DNA of 28,164 nt, taken from the NCBI GenBank assembly GCA_016717705.1, contig JADKFD010000109.1, positions 1 to 28,164 on the forward strand. Direction: 5' to 3'. The notes under the pieces are model-generated. The model had not been told where the DNA came from and did no database searches. It saw nothing but the letters and a program-made list of their open reading frames with translations. Source of the stretch: Rhodanobacteraceae bacterium. GTDB lineage: Bacteria > Pseudomonadota > Gammaproteobacteria > Xanthomonadales > SZUA-5. A program made the translations under genes and the position numbers. The first letter of the stretch is position 1. The number at the start of each line of letters is the position of its first letter. Shown piece by piece: positions 27,572-28,164 of this stretch.

Positions 27572-28164
27572 ATGCGATCTGCCGTCCTCTTTTTCGCCAT
27601 CGCGCTGATCGCATGCATTGCGCCGCGCGAGGCGCACGCCTGGGGCAAGAGCGGCCATCGCATCGTCGGCGCCATTGCGCAGGCACGCCTCGATCCCAAG
27701 GCCAGAGCTGCGGTGGCCGAACTGCTGGCGGGGGAGCCCGAACCCACGCTCGCCGGGGTGTCGATCTGGGCCGATTACGTGCGCGAGGAAGTCCCGGAAT
27801 ATCGCTGGACGATGCCGCTGCATTGGGTGAACTTCACGGCGGGAAACTGCAACTACCGCGCGCAGGACAATTGCCACGACGACAAGTGCGTCGTGGCGGC
27901 GATCGAGCGCTACAGCCAGCAGTTGCAGGACACCTGGCTGCCGCTGGCAGTCCGTCGCGACGCCCTCAAGTTCGTCGTGCATTTCGTCGGCGACGTGCAC
28001 CAACCGCTGCATGCCGGTTATGCCGCCGACCGTGGCGGCAACGATTTCCAGATCAATATCCAGCGCGAAGGCTGGAATCTGCATTCGGTGTGGGACACGC
28101 TGATCATCGACAGCGCGAAGCTGGAGTGGCCGGCCTACCGCGCGCGCCTGGATGGAATCGCGCT
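27572..28164 (+). CDS. secreted S1/P1-type nuclease, 3' end outside window
   Basis: Zinc-dependent single-strand nuclease / 3'-nucleotidase of the S1/P1 family, exported. The frame is open from ATG 27572 to the window end (197 codons of a family usually near 260-300). Residues 1-23 (RSAVLFFAIALIACIAPREAHA) are a signal peptide. The mature N terminus is WGKSGH, whose Trp backbone and His bind zinc in this family. Further ligands are seen in SIWADYVR (Asp), MPLHWVNF (His), FVVHFVGDVHQPLH (His, Asp, His) and NLHSVWD (His, Asp), so the trinuclear zinc site looks complete. Cysteines in NCNYRAQDNCHDDKC may form a disulfide. Its likely role is nucleotide and phosphate scavenging from extracellular nucleic acid. 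Confidence 0.93.
   Translation, partial: MRSAVLFFAIALIACIAPREAHAWGKSGHRIVGAIAQARLDPKARAAVAELLAGEPEPTLAGVSIWADYVREEVPEYRWTMPLHWVNFTAGNCNYRAQDNCHDDKCVVAAIERYSQQLQDTWLPLAVRRDALKFVVHFVGDVHQPLHAGYAADRGGNDFQINIQREGWNLHSVWDTLIIDSAKLEWPAYRARLDGIA

Overview
The window is GC-rich DNA with densely packed genes and looks chromosomal. It most resembles a gammaproteobacterium of the Lysobacterales (Xanthomonadales). This rests on gene content (NAD-glutamate dehydrogenase of the large type, TPR-sulfotransferase, Pkn-type kinase with TPRs, a DUF2339/DUF3999 pair, a secreted M14 peptidase ending in an LFANGFE tail) and on the many small paired palindromic repeats between genes. The taxonomic call is an inference; no rRNA or tRNA gene is present.

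Layout: 1-2393 (+) is the C-terminal half of an NAD-specific glutamate dehydrogenase, shredded by frameshifts. 2653-4651 (-) is a TPR-sulfotransferase. 4885-7687 (+) is a membrane Ser/Thr kinase with a TPR-rich C-terminal half. 7813-8292 (-) is a Prx5-type peroxiredoxin. 8480-9297 (-) is a two-gene unit: a SufU/IscU-like protein lacking two of its ligand cysteines, translationally coupled to a Rieske ferredoxin. 9425-11811 (+) is a secreted zinc carboxypeptidase. 11966-13892 (+) is dxs, the first enzyme of the MEP isoprenoid pathway. 14092-16935 (+) is a four-PAS GGDEF-EAL cyclic-di-GMP protein. 17080-20964 (+) is a very large DUF2339 membrane protein, followed by a DUF3999 envelope protein (21141-22343, real start probably near 21030). 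On the minus strand 26396-22388 runs a MerR-type regulator, a VIT-VWA protein coupled to it, and a single-pass membrane protein of unknown function. 26644-27501 (-) is prmC, divergent from a secreted S1/P1 nuclease cut off by the window end (27572-28164).

Many ORFs are interrupted, but the protein remains recognisable on both sides of each break. The breaks include a one-base slip in a T run inside dxs, and they crowd towards base 1. I read most of them as indel errors in the assembly, not as pseudogenes. I therefore give the full gene spans and list each break.

The most interesting non-coding signal is a set of three families of short palindromic repeats (called A, B and C here). They mostly occur as inverted pairs. 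In families B and C the hairpin arms differ between copies while base pairing is kept. Every family B locus lies at a stop codon, in the same orientation. The DUF3999 gene is bracketed by repeats that supply its probable start codon and its stop codon.
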